From a virus, in the IMG/VR virus record IMGVR_UViG_3300006923_000070, positions 1 to 35,380 of that record: a stretch of DNA of 35,380 bases; one strand, written 5' to 3'. The notes beneath the pieces are model-generated. The model did not search any database, was not told where the DNA came from, and saw nothing but the letters and a program-made list of their open reading frames with translations. The position numbers and the translations under genes were made by a program. Positions 15,582 to 22,472 of this stretch are shown here, one piece after another. How positions within the stretch are numbered: the stretch's first letter is position 1; every line of letters begins with the position of its first letter.

Positions 15582-17917
15582 TGGGCTCATCTGGAAAAAT
15601 TGCGATTGAAGATCGATCACACGGAAATAATCCGGCCACGGGGAACCTTGGCACAAAGATTGATTTTTCCATCAACGGCCTTTCTTTTCCTCGGTTGCCC
15701 AGTTTTAATCAAGGAACATTCCCGACGTTTTTGCATAGCGTCACGGCGCAAAAGGTTAAGACGTTCATTGAGAATATTTTAATGCGAACAAGTGGCCGAC
15801 TGATTACAGGGAGCCCGACAGCCAACCGCATTGACATAGACATGAGCGAGGGCGGGAATTTCATGGAGCTTTGGCTTCAAACGGATTTAGTTTGGGACAG
15901 GTCGCCGCAGCTCGGCGCATGGCTCGACACAAATCAAAATCTAATATATTCGCATTTGTCTGAAGTTTTCTTGGCGTCCACCAAAGGCATCGCAATACAA
16001 TCATTCGACGGGAATTCTGGATTGCTCAAGCTGGCCCGAGGCATGGCAGGGAATGACGTTGGCGGTTTTATCGGTCATCAGTGCAATGCGACACCGGACA
16101 GCACCACCTATGTCTGGCCGAATGATGGAGCAAGTGGGCGCGTCCTGAGCACCGACGGTGCTGGGGTTTTGAGCTGGATCGCCAGCGGCGGCGGTGGTGG
16201 TGGCGTTGACAATCTTCTAGTTGAGGCAAACTCGAATGGCTCAATTGCCGCCGATACGGTGGTCGATTTCTCGAACAACTCTGGAACCAATCGAATGACT
16301 TGGGTTGCGGGGAAAAATATTTATCTGCACGGAGACGACAGCACCGGGAAAATTACAATCGAAACCATCAAATCTATTTTTTATATTCGCGGAGCTGACT
16401 CGGCGTCGCAAGAGGCTGTGGATATTCTGGGCAGCACGAAAGGAACGGGGCCAGCGACTTTCCAAATTGCGGGAGGGCAAAAGTATTCCCACGGCCAAAC
16501 TTTCGTGGGGTGCATGAATCCCGTTGACAATACAACTTACAAGACGCTGCCCGTCTATTTGAACTATCTTGTGCCGTGTCGGTTTCAAGTTCCAGACGGC
16601 TCTGGCGGAAATGATTTGATTCAAGGAACAGCCGCCGACCCTCACAACGTCTATTTTACGGAGGGAACAGGGATCAGCATTCGGGACAATGGCGGCGGGA
16701 ATGGAATGGTGATCTCGGCGGCCAATAACGGCACCGTGACATCAATCGATGTCGCAGGGGGGACGGCATTGTCGGCAACGGGCGGCCCCGTGACGGCATC
16801 CGGAACAATCACGCTGAAGCTCGACGATACCTCGGTATCTGCTGGCACTTACGGAAGCGCGACAAAATCCGCAGTTGTCGCGATTGACGCCCAAGGCCGA
16901 ATCACCTCCGCGAGTGAGGCCACGATTAGCGGCGGCGGGGGAATGACCTCGTTTGATTTTTCTGACGGCGGCAATACGTTCACGGTTTCTGATTCTGATA
17001 CGGTGCTGCTCACCTCTAGCGACGGGACGGTAGTAATTGATTGCTCAACTCCCGACACGCTTGATTTTTCCGCCAGCGGCGGCGGCGGGGGAATGACCTC
17101 GTTTGACGTTGATGGTGACAGCGGCCCCGCTCAGACGATTGAGAACGGCAATACCTTAAATATTCTGGGAGGGACTGACCTCGCCAGCGTGGCGAGCGCG
17201 ACGGATACGGTTACGCTCAACCATTCCGCGAGCGGCGTCAGTGCGGCAACCTATGGCGACGCCACCCACGTTGCCCAAATTGCGATCAATGCCCAAGGCC
17301 ATGTCACCTCAGCAAGTGAGGTGGCAATTTCTGGTGGCGGCGGGGGGATGACTTCGTTTGATGTTGATTCCGATTCTGGGTCGGTAACAATTGAGGACTC
17401 GGACACGCTGACGGTGGCAGGAGGGACGAACGTGACCACGGCAATTGTGGGAGACACGTTGACGATAAATTCCAGCGGCGGCGGCGGCGGCGGCGGGGTG
17501 ATCTTGCAAGTTTTAGGGAATTCGCTCGGGTCTACATCCAGCACCACCGACACCAGTTATGCCACTTGCATTTCACAGGCGATTACTCCGGACGCGACGA
17601 GCAACAAGGTTTTAATCGGGGGCAATATCAATATCGTCGTGCCTTATGATGCCAATTCTTATTCGGAGGGGCAGTGTGATGCTCAATTGTTTAGAGACTC
17701 AACTGAAATCGGTCTTGTCAAAACAATCATGTCGGACGATTTCGGTAACATGGGTGATGGCTCTTATGCATCGCTTTCTTGGAATTATTTAGACTCCCCA
17801 AATACTACCTCGTCCGTGACTTATTATATTAAATATAAAACTTACGATGAATCCACTATGGGAGCACCTGAGATCACCCTTTTGGATGCTCAAATTACAG
17901 TTCAAGAGGTCGATTAA
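15581..17917 (+). CDS. Tail fibre/receptor-binding protein with glycine linkers
   Basis: This is a 778-residue fibre-like protein. The N-terminal 200 residues would attach to the tail tip. Poly-glycine hinges occur near residue 203 and then repeatedly towards the C-terminus. Two copies of a unit of the form VSA.TYG.AT...I.AQG.(I/V)TSASE(A/V).ISGGGG are visible, and three copies of GGGGMTSFD. The final ~135 residues (VILQVLGNSLGS... ITPDATSNKVLIGG...) look like a beta-sandwich head domain common in environmental phage fibres. The ATG at 15581 is chosen over an upstream TTG inside the previous gene. Glycine linkers and repeats suggest domain exchange. Confidence 0.8.
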   Translation: MGSSGKIAIEDRSHGNNPATGNLGTKIDFSINGLSFPRLPSFNQGTFPTFLHSVTAQKVKTFIENILMRTSGRLITGSPTANRIDIDMSEGGNFMELWLQTDLVWDRSPQLGAWLDTNQNLIYSHLSEVFLASTKGIAIQSFDGNSGLLKLARGMAGNDVGGFIGHQCNATPDSTTYVWPNDGASGRVLSTDGAGVLSWIASGGGGGGVDNLLVEANSNGSIAADTVVDFSNNSGTNRMTWVAGKNIYLHGDDSTGKITIETIKSIFYIRGADSASQEAVDILGSTKGTGPATFQIAGGQKYSHGQTFVGCMNPVDNTTYKTLPVYLNYLVPCRFQVPDGSGGNDLIQGTAADPHNVYFTEGTGISIRDNGGGNGMVISAANNGTVTSIDVAGGTALSATGGPVTASGTITLKLDDTSVSAGTYGSATKSAVVAIDAQGRITSASEATISGGGGMTSFDFSDGGNTFTVSDSDTVLLTSSDGTVVIDCSTPDTLDFSASGGGGGMTSFDVDGDSGPAQTIENGNTLNILGGTDLASVASATDTVTLNHSASGVSAATYGDATHVAQIAINAQGHVTSASEVAISGGGGGMTSFDVDSDSGSVTIEDSDTLTVAGGTNVTTAIVGDTLTINSSGGGGGGGVILQVLGNSLGSTSSTTDTSYATCISQAITPDATSNKVLIGGNINIVVPYDANSYSEGQCDAQLFRDSTEIGLVKTIMSDDFGNMGDGSYASLSWNYLDSPNTTSSVTYYIKYKTYDESTMGAPEITLLDAQITVQEVD

Positions 17918-17918
17918 A

Positions 17919-18152
17919 ATGACAACAGAGCAATTATTTATGGTGGTGGTGGGATTATCGATAGCCGTTGGCGGTTGGTTTTTTAAAAGAATCTTCAAGC
18001 TCCTTGACGACGGAGCCTCTAAAATGTCAACTCTTGAGGTCGATGTTGCGAAGCTGAAAACAACCTCTTGCGAGACCCACGCAAGACTTGACAGGATTGA
18101 GGAAAAGCTTGACCGTTTACTTACCTGTTCCGCGAGGCCGCGAGAAAGATAA
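17919..18152 (+). CDS. Small membrane protein with coiled coil (holin- or i-spanin-like)
   Basis: This is a 77-residue protein with one membrane segment (residues about 6-22, LFMVVVGLSIAVGGWFF). A heptad-patterned stretch (LEVDVAKLKTT...LDRIEEKLDRLL) follows. The plan of an N-terminal anchor followed by a coiled coil fits inner-membrane spanins and some holins. AAGAGGT ahead of the ATG gives a ribosome binding site. It opens a run of five very small, tightly packed genes, three more of which encode membrane or lipid-anchored proteins, which I read as the lysis cluster. Confidence 0.65.
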   Translation: MTTEQLFMVVVGLSIAVGGWFFKRIFKLLDDGASKMSTLEVDVAKLKTTSCETHARLDRIEEKLDRLLTCSARPRER

Positions 18153-18157
18153 AAAGG

Positions 18158-18316
18158 ATGGACGTCGTTATTGCATTTGTCATTGGCATGATTGTTGGAT
18201 CAAGCGCAACCTTCGTTTTTGTGCTGCTGGGCTTTATGGCCTACAAGGCAAGCGAGGAGCGCGATGAACCTCTAATGCGCCAATTTTTAGATCAAATAAA
18301 TCCGGACAAAAAATAA
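18158..18316 (+). CDS. 52-residue membrane protein
   Basis: One membrane segment covers residues 3-28 (rich in Val, Ile, Phe and Gly), followed by a charged tail of about 24 residues (KASEERDEPLMRQFLD...). AAAAAGG stands just before the ATG. The size and N-terminal anchor fit a minor holin or an inner-membrane lysis accessory. It is too short for any firm family call. It ends 1 bp before the next start. Confidence 0.6.
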   Translation: MDVVIAFVIGMIVGSSATFVFVLLGFMAYKASEERDEPLMRQFLDQINPDKK

Positions 18317-18317
18317 C

Positions 18318-18536
18318 ATGACAGCAAAAAAACAAACATCACGACGCGGGCCAGCAACAACAGAATTTTGGCTGACGGCAGCCGCTTCAATTCTGGGCCT
18401 CTGCCTCATGGCGGGCTGGATAAATCCCGAGGGCGTCTCGACGATTGACAAGTTGAGTGGGCTGGCCGTTGCCGCCTTGGCTAGTCTTGGGTATTCGGTT
18501 AGTCGCGGCCTTGCCAAGTCGGGGGAAAAAAAATAA
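18318..18536 (+). CDS. Holin-like protein with two membrane segments
   Basis: This is a 72-residue protein with a basic N-terminus (MTAKKQTSRR) and a first membrane segment at about residues 17-34 (WLTAAASILGLCLMAGWI). A short loop (NPEGVSTIDK) leads to a second segment at about 46-60 (SGLAVAALASLGYSVSRG), and the tail is basic. This two-span plan with charged ends is that of class II holins, which open the inner membrane at lysis time. The gene shares a base with the next start (TAATG). The call comes from topology and context. Confidence 0.7.
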   Translation: MTAKKQTSRRGPATTEFWLTAAASILGLCLMAGWINPEGVSTIDKLSGLAVAALASLGYSVSRGLAKSGEKK

Positions 18537-18691
18537 TGCTCTCAGCCTTTTTTAAGGCATTGGCCGAGGTCATCGCGGAGCTGCTTTCGGGTGAGATCAA
18601 AAAAGATGTTAAAGCCACTAATGCTGACCCAGTTCCCAAAACTTTGCGCGACCGTTTTCGCGCTAAGTATGACCGCTTGCGGGACAAGTAG
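18536..18691 (+). CDS. 51-residue helical protein in the lysis cluster
   Basis: This protein (MLSAFFKALAEVIAELLSGE...) has an amphipathic N-terminal helix that could lie on the membrane. The C-terminal half is strongly basic (LRDRFRAKYDRLRDK). Its start overlaps the preceding stop, and its second half is overlapped in another frame by the lipoprotein gene at 18606. Such nesting is characteristic of spanin gene pairs, but this protein lacks a clear transmembrane span, so it may be an amphipathic accessory instead. Confidence 0.55.
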   Translation: MLSAFFKALAEVIAELLSGEIKKDVKATNADPVPKTLRDRFRAKYDRLRDK

Positions 18692-18854
18692 AGTTGTCTT
18701 TCTCGATACGTCACAAGATATGGTCAGGATTGGGCCAGACTTTCCTGCTGGCACTGTTTACTTTTTTAAAGATGGGGAATGGGTGAGGAGTCGAAACAAA
18801 GTGAAGTTGCCCGAGGGGTGGTTTGCGGGGCCAATTTCAGAGAACGATAACTAA
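18606..18854 (+). CDS. Small putative lipoprotein (Rz1/o-spanin-like candidate)
   Basis: This 82-residue protein has a signal-like hydrophobic segment (KLCATVFALSMTAC) ending in Cys 27. That cysteine can serve as a lipobox cysteine, although Met at -3 is not ideal. The mature part contains RVVFLDTSQDMVRIGPD and SRNKVKLPEGWFAGP, a pattern I recall from small phage lysis-cluster lipoproteins. It begins inside the preceding gene in a different frame, as outer-membrane spanins often do. A GTG at 18591 is an alternative start. If right, the host has an outer membrane. Confidence 0.65.
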   Translation: MLKPLMLTQFPKLCATVFALSMTACGTSRVVFLDTSQDMVRIGPDFPAGTVYFFKDGEWVRSRNKVKLPEGWFAGPISENDN

Positions 18855-18858
18855 AAAA

Positions 18859-18972
18859 ATGAAAGTGTTTGGAAAATTTTTAATTTGGCTGATTGTTCTG
18901 GGGATACCCCTTTCGCTGATTAGCTTTTTAATTATGGGGTCAATTTGGCTTTGGAAACAGTCGTTTAAATAA
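18859..18972 (+). CDS. 37-residue membrane peptide
   Basis: This peptide is almost entirely a single membrane span (residues about 7-32, FLIWLIVLGIPLSLISFLIM) with short basic ends. The ATG comes 4 bp after the lipoprotein stop and the stop codon overlaps the next start (TAATG), so it is translated in line with its neighbours. Possible roles are pinholin-like or antiholin-like; nothing in the sequence decides. Confidence 0.55.
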   Translation: MKVFGKFLIWLIVLGIPLSLISFLIMGSIWLWKQSFK

Positions 18973-19649
18973 TGGAGCCCGATTGGAGCATCAACGAGTT
19001 TTTTGCGCCTGTTTGGTTATCGGAAAAAATTTGCACTTGCGCGGAGGGTGTTGAGGTGCCCTCCCATGACGGCACGCTTGCAATTGAGCTTTCAAGCTCC
19101 AATTCATTTGGGAGCGGCGGCCACCCTGCAACAAAAGCCGCGTTTGACTTGCTTTATCAAGAGCTCCTGTCTCAGAAAGCAAGCAATTTGTTTTTTAACA
19201 CTAAAGGAAAAATCAGATATCTATTAGACATCGACAGCGGCACGGGCCTTTTTCCTATCTTTGCGAAGATCGTCAATCCTGAGATCAAAACGGTTGCCGT
19301 CATCCATCGAAAAGATCGGCCAGCAATAATTTCTAACATGATAAGGAACAAAGTGCAGATTGATCAGATTGTTTTATTTGATGAGTTTTGCGACAGGGAT
19401 TATTTGGAATTTCACAGAAAATTTTTTGATGTTGTCATTACTCAGCGAGGAACTCAACGCGCTGGAATTTCTCCCGCGCAAGCCTTTTCCATAATTTTTG
19501 ATTTATTAAAAGATGATGGCCGCGTTATTTTTTCGGGCTACCCGACCAAAGCGCAACGGTATGTGTCTCACATTATGGGCGAGTTTTTCCGGGATGAAAA
19601 AATTAGCATTGCGCAAGGCTGGCCCGCGATAACGGGCGAACGCTTCTAG
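18972..19649 (+). CDS. PrmA-like SAM-dependent methyltransferase
   Basis: This is a 225-residue protein resembling the catalytic part of ribosomal protein L11 methyltransferase (PrmA). The match has three parts in order: FGSGGHPAT at residues 46-54 (PrmA has FGTGTHPTT), a motif I-like YLLDIDSGTGLFPIFAKI at 83-100, and the closing GRVIFSGYPTKAQRYV near the C-terminus (PrmA has G-x-hydrophobic-SG). The usual first glycine of motif I is replaced by Asp, and the catalytic-loop motif after strand 4 reads VVITQRG, so substrate or activity may have changed. It is coupled to the membrane-peptide gene upstream. L11 or another translation component is a possible target; this is inference. Confidence 0.65.
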   Translation: MEPDWSINEFFAPVWLSEKICTCAEGVEVPSHDGTLAIELSSSNSFGSGGHPATKAAFDLLYQELLSQKASNLFFNTKGKIRYLLDIDSGTGLFPIFAKIVNPEIKTVAVIHRKDRPAIISNMIRNKVQIDQIVLFDEFCDRDYLEFHRKFFDVVITQRGTQRAGISPAQAFSIIFDLLKDDGRVIFSGYPTKAQRYVSHIMGEFFRDEKISIAQGWPAITGERF

Positions 19650-19699
19650 TTTTCGCTTTATTTTTCCTTTTTACCATCAGGGGCACTTGATGCACTGAA

Positions 19700-19722
19700 A
19701 AATGGCCCGAGGTTGCCCTGTG
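19700..19722 (+). repeat. 23-bp direct repeat, copy 1 (second copy at 29829)
   Basis: AAATGGCCCGAGG followed by TTGCCCTGTG occurs identically at 29829-29851, about 10.1 kb away. Both copies are between genes, and both begin a short reading frame with MARGCPV. The two copies bracket the accessory gene array. Confidence 0.85.
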
Positions 19723-19809
19723 GCGCGTTTTCTTTCGGAATCAATATCAGCACAGCCCAGAGCACCAAAAGCCGCCACAGGGCCGCAGGGTGCCAAATCC
19801 AGCTTTTAG
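19702..19809 (+). CDS. Possible 35-residue peptide starting MARGCPV
   Basis: This short frame (MARGCPVARFLSESISAQ...) starts within the 23-bp repeat; the same seven residues start the frame at 29831. No ribosome binding site precedes it. The frame also contains an 11-bp perfect inverted repeat (19715-19725 with 19773-19783), so the stretch may instead act as RNA or DNA structure. A leader peptide is one reading. Confidence 0.3.
   Translation: MARGCPVARFLSESISAQPRAPKAATGPQGAKSSF
19715..19783 (+). other. Inverted repeat (possible hairpin) before the cassette array
   Basis: GCCCTGTGGCG (19715-19725) is an exact inverted match to CGCCACAGGGC (19773-19783), separated by 47 bases. The left arm overlaps the 23-bp repeat. 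There is no T run after it, so a simple terminator is unlikely. Confidence 0.5.
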
Positions 19810-19830
19810 CCCTGTTTTGCTGGGGGTAAG

Positions 19831-19919
19831 AAAAAAAATAAAAAAAAATCACTTTTTCTGTTGACAGCACAGCCGCTTTGCACCATCCTCTAACCATGAC
19901 AACAACGAACGAGACAAAG
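19831..19919 (+). promoter_or_regulatory. Cassette promoter-start element, copy 2
   Basis: A/T tract from 19831, -35 TTGACA (19861-19866), 17-bp spacer, -10-like CATCCT (19884-19889), CTAACC, ATG at 19896. No ribosome binding site lies in the 30 bp before the ATG. The shared coding start extends to 19919. Confidence 0.8.
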
Positions 19920-20207
19920 ACGACGAAAGCCAGCATCCAGAAACAGTTTAACGTCACCATAGAAACAAAGCTCCGCAAAGAGGGCGACCAGCTCGAGATT
20001 TATGCCAGCGTCTACCCGGGCCAGTTTAAATCAGTTGCCGCTCGCAGGGCCGCAAAGGTCGGAACGCTGATGTGCGCCCCAGAGAATAAGCCGGTGCTGG
20101 AGACTTGGGAAATTGGCCCTCGCGTCGGGTTGTTCGAGAACGGCGGTGTTCCTAGCTTGATGAATACCCTCCTCCGCAACATCAAAGCCGAGCTAGAAAC
20201 CCGCTAG
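19896..20207 (+). CDS. Cassette gene, unknown 103-residue protein
   Basis: This is the first plus-strand member of the array, beginning MTTTNETKTTK. After the shared tag comes a strand-rich segment (FNVTIETKLRKEGDQLEIYASVYPG) and a C-terminal helix (MNTLLRNIKAELETR). No family is recognised. A TTG at 19878 would add six residues (MHHPLT), but it falls inside the promoter spacer and would not be transcribed from this promoter, so the ATG is preferred. The next promoter element follows within 10 bp of its stop. Confidence 0.75.
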   Translation: MTTTNETKTTKASIQKQFNVTIETKLRKEGDQLEIYASVYPGQFKSVAARRAAKVGTLMCAPENKPVLETWEIGPRVGLFENGGVPSLMNTLLRNIKAELETR

Positions 20208-20214
20208 CTGGCAG

Positions 20215-20304
20215 AAAAAAAAATAAAAATAAATCATTTTTTCTATTGACTACACAGCAGCTTTGCACTAACTTAGAACCATGAAAACGAACGAGACAAA
20301 AACC
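20215..20304 (+). promoter_or_regulatory. Cassette promoter-start element, copy 3 (TAACTT type)
   Basis: A/T tract from 20215, -35 TTGACT (20246-20251), 17-bp spacer with CAGCAG in place of CAGCCG, -10 TAACTT (20269-20274), AGAACC, ATG at 20281. The coding start is the shorter form ATGAAAACGAACGAGACA. Confidence 0.8.
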
Positions 20305-20697
20305 GAAACCAAAATCCGCAAGCTCAGGGCCAAGGCTTACCGCATCGCAAAATCTATCCTCGCCAAGCACAACAGGAGCTACAGAAAAAATGAGCTTGGC
20401 AATATTGAGTCATATAACAGGGAGAGCCATGAGTTTTACTCTTTCAGCCTGACCGTAGATCGGGTTTCGTCAAGATACCGCAAGCCCACCGATCAGCTTA
20501 GGTTGTTTGTAAGCGTGACCGTGGGATATAAAAAAGAGTATCGCCCTGCCCTCTGGCTTTCGGGCCGTGAGCAGACCGTTTTTACGGTCGGCAATAACGG
20601 CGGCGTCACGCTTTGGAATGCAGCAAAGAAAAACGGCAAAGCCGCCAAGACAACTCCCAAGGGAACATGGAACGTAATCCATCACCCCAAGTGCTAA
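20281..20697 (+). CDS. Cassette gene, unknown 138-residue basic protein
   Basis: It begins MKTNETKTETK, the shorter tag form. A basic helix (KIRKLRAKAYRIAKSILAKHNRSYRK) is followed by strands (SFSLTVDRVSS, LRLFVSVTVGYKKEYRPALWLSG). The composition suits a nucleic-acid binder but there is no signature. It heads a likely four-gene unit (20281-21931) whose later genes are reached through CA-rich linkers rather than new promoters. Confidence 0.75.
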   Translation: MKTNETKTETKIRKLRAKAYRIAKSILAKHNRSYRKNELGNIESYNRESHEFYSFSLTVDRVSSRYRKPTDQLRLFVSVTVGYKKEYRPALWLSGREQTVFTVGNNGGVTLWNAAKKNGKAAKTTPKGTWNVIHHPKC

Positions 20698-20718
20698 CCA
20701 CCCAACCAAAACCAAAAA
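20698..20718 (+). other. CA-rich intergenic linker
   Basis: The gap between stop and next ATG is CCACCCAACC then AAAACCAAAAA, almost without G or T and without a ribosome binding site. Similar linkers precede genes at 21052, 23372, 26489 and 26951. Confidence 0.6.
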
Positions 20719-21021
20719 ATGAACATAATCAAAATGAACCTTGAAAAAATAAATATCCACGACTTCAACAGGGCCGCCCGTTACACAATCGCCACCAAGG
20801 GCAGCCGATACGATTGGAAGAAAACCGCCGCCAATATTCGGGAGGCAATCAGCAGGGCGATAGAACACGGCTGGTTTGGCGCGGAGGACGCAAATCATTT
20901 TTTCGATTTTGAAATCAAGTCTGCAAAAAGATACGTCACCAAGAGCGACGGCACTTTGATCGGCATGGAAACGACCAAGTGCCTTGATGAGTGGTATATT
21001 GACCGCCGCAGATTTTATTAA
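20719..21021 (+). CDS. Unknown 100-residue protein
   Basis: No family is recognised. The sequence is mixed helix with basic and aromatic residues (TIATKGSRYDWKKTAANIRE, AISRAIEHGWFGAEDANHFF, CLDEWYIDRRRFY). A second ATG 15 bp downstream (MNLEKINIHDF) is an alternative start. It follows the CA-rich linker at 20698 and is presumably read from the promoter at 20246. Confidence 0.7.
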   Translation: MNIIKMNLEKINIHDFNRAARYTIATKGSRYDWKKTAANIREAISRAIEHGWFGAEDANHFFDFEIKSAKRYVTKSDGTLIGMETTKCLDEWYIDRRRFY

Positions 21022-21051
21022 ACCAACAACAACCAAAAACGAACAAAAAAA
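21022..21051 (+). other. CA-rich intergenic linker
   Basis: ACCAACAACAACCAAAAACG followed by AACAAAAAAA. The first 22 bases recur exactly in the linker at 26909. It contains no Shine-Dalgarno sequence. Confidence 0.65.
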
Positions 21052-21531
21052 ATGGCAACAAAAAAACAAATCGAACAGGAACACCAAGCCGAGGTCAAAA
21101 GGCTTGAGTCAAAAATAAACGAACTAGAGAACCACATGATCACGCTCGTTCAAACTGGCGAGCTGATAAATTCTAGCCCGCCTCAAGCAATTGGGCATGA
21201 GTGGAGCGTTTCCGCGTGGAGATCGAACCACCTAGATTTTAGCCATACCGGGGTGAACATGATTTTTGACGATCAGAGTCAATATGGGCAACTGGATGAG
21301 GCCGCAAAAGAAATGCAGGAAAATGTCGTGAAGTGTTTAAAGAAAACAGTTTACACAATCGGGCAAAATGTCGTGAACCTTGCCGCCATAAAGGCCGAGG
21401 GCCACATTGGCGACCATGCTCAAGAGGAACTTGACGAGTCTCTAGTTGTGAACGCCTCCGCCGTGCGGGTTTATAAGGCGGTTGCGGAAACCGCAGCAAT
21501 TATTCAACGCCGTCACACCGCGGGAAACTAA
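21052..21531 (+). CDS. Unknown 159-residue protein with N-terminal coiled coil
   Basis: Residues 4-33 form a heptad-like coiled coil (KKQIEQEHQAEVKRLESK...). A middle part with Trp and His (HEWSVSAWRSNHLDFSHTG) and helical C-terminal sections follow. Function is unknown. It is joined to its upstream neighbour by a CA-rich linker and to the SleB-like hydrolase downstream by a 22-bp gap with a GGAG ribosome binding site. Confidence 0.75.
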   Translation: MATKKQIEQEHQAEVKRLESKINELENHMITLVQTGELINSSPPQAIGHEWSVSAWRSNHLDFSHTGVNMIFDDQSQYGQLDEAAKEMQENVVKCLKKTVYTIGQNVVNLAAIKAEGHIGDHAQEELDESLVVNASAVRVYKAVAETAAIIQRRHTAGN

Positions 21532-21553
21532 AACCAAAAACAAAAGGAGAACG

Positions 21554-21931
21554 ATGAACACACTGATGATTGTTGCGCTCACCATATTAGGCGAGGCGAG
21601 GGGCGAGGGCAGCGGCGGGATGTATCGCGTTGCTTGCGTAATTCAGCAGCGGGAAACCAACCGCGGATTGTCGGCAAAAAAAGTTTGCTTGCAGCGTCGG
21701 CAATTTTCTTGCTGGAACAAGGCCGCGCCGTCGAGGGCTTTACTCAATACGGATCAAGGCAAGTATGCGCTCAAGCTCGCGGCTCTAATCGTTGCGGGCA
21801 AAGACTTGAACCGCGGCATCATTTCAAACGCTGACCATTATTGCACCTTGCGAACGCGGCCAAAATGGGCCAAGGGCCAAAAGGCCGTTGCAGTTTATGG
21901 CAACCATAAATTTTATAAGCTCAAAAAATAG
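21554..21931 (+). CDS. SleB-like cell wall hydrolase (probable endolysin)
   Basis: This is a 125-residue compact Hydrolase_2 (SleB) domain. The family landmarks are present in order: ILGEARGEGSGGMYRVACVI at residues 11-30 with the conserved Glu, QFSCWN at 50-55, NADHYC, and PKWAKGQKAVAVYGNHKFY at the end. SleB-type enzymes are lytic transglycosylases that cut the glycan strands of peptidoglycan, so this is the best endolysin candidate. There is no signal peptide; the N-terminal hydrophobic residues belong to the domain. The leader AAAAGGAGAACG before the ATG at 21554 decides the start. It lies 3 kb from the holin-like genes, inside the small-gene array. Confidence 0.85.
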   Translation: MNTLMIVALTILGEARGEGSGGMYRVACVIQQRETNRGLSAKKVCLQRRQFSCWNKAAPSRALLNTDQGKYALKLAALIVAGKDLNRGIISNADHYCTLRTRPKWAKGQKAVAVYGNHKFYKLKK

Positions 21932-21946
21932 GGGTTTTCTGGGCAG

Positions 21947-22036
21947 AAAAAAAAAGAAAAATAAATCACTTTTTCTGTTGACAGCACAGCCGCTTTGCAC
22001 CATCCTCTAACCATGACAACAACGAACGAGACAAAA
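21947..22036 (+). promoter_or_regulatory. Cassette promoter-start element, copy 4
   Basis: A/T tract from 21947, -35 TTGACA (21978-21983), 17-bp spacer, CATCCT (22001-22006), CTAACC, ATG at 22013, shared coding start to about 22036. Confidence 0.8.
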
Positions 22037-22378
22037 ACCGAAAAAATCCAATCCGCCACAATCCTCAAGCTCGGGGAATTCATCGGGGAAACAGTTATTA
22101 TTTTTGTAAATGGCAAGTATATGCGCCATTGCCGCACGTTTTCCGATTCGGCGGAATACGGCAATGCTCACCAAGACGACACTTTCGGAGAGTGGGAAAC
22201 TGGCGCGTTTCTTTTAATGGAGCGCGTTGAGCAAGCTCGGCGCGTGAACCTTTGGCACTGGAGAGAGCTTGACGCCTCTGAAGCGCAGACGCTAAAGGAG
22301 CAAGGCGAGGAGATGTTGGCCGACGATATGGCCGAGCAGCTACGGCACACCGAGGCTCTCAAGATGGCAGGGGTTTAG
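22013..22378 (+). CDS. Cassette gene, unknown 121-residue protein
   Basis: It begins MTTTNETKTEK. The middle contains GETVIIFVNGKYMRHCRTF and the C-terminal half is acidic helix (RELDASEAQTLKEQGEEM, LADDMAEQLRHTEALKMAGV). No family is recognised. It stands alone between two promoter elements, so it is a single-gene cassette. Confidence 0.75.
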   Translation: MTTTNETKTEKIQSATILKLGEFIGETVIIFVNGKYMRHCRTFSDSAEYGNAHQDDTFGEWETGAFLLMERVEQARRVNLWHWRELDASEAQTLKEQGEEMLADDMAEQLRHTEALKMAGV

Positions 22379-22382
22379 TGCC

Positions 22383-22472
22383 AAAAAAAAATAAAAATAA
22401 ATCACTTTTTCTATTGACTACAAAGCAGCTTTGCACTAACTTAGAACCATGACAACAACGAACGAGACAAAA
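22383..22472 (+). promoter_or_regulatory. Cassette promoter-start element, copy 5 (TAACTT type)
   Basis: A/T tract from 22383, -35 TTGACT (22414-22419), 17-bp spacer, TAACTT (22437-22442), AGAACC, ATG at 22449. It resembles copy 3 most closely but has the long MTTTNETK coding start, as if two element types had recombined. Confidence 0.8.

Noticed and set aside
19858-19872. CTGT-N7-ACAG in the elements as a LexA-like operator
   Set aside because: The spacing is one short of the E. coli LexA box and the CTGT is lost in copies 3 and 5, so it is not a conserved operator.
19878-19895. Upstream TTG start adding MHHPLT to cassette proteins (similar at 22, 24, 25, 26, 27 and 28 kb)
   Set aside because: The TTG lies in the promoter spacer and would be outside the predicted transcript; the ATG fits the promoter geometry in all copies.
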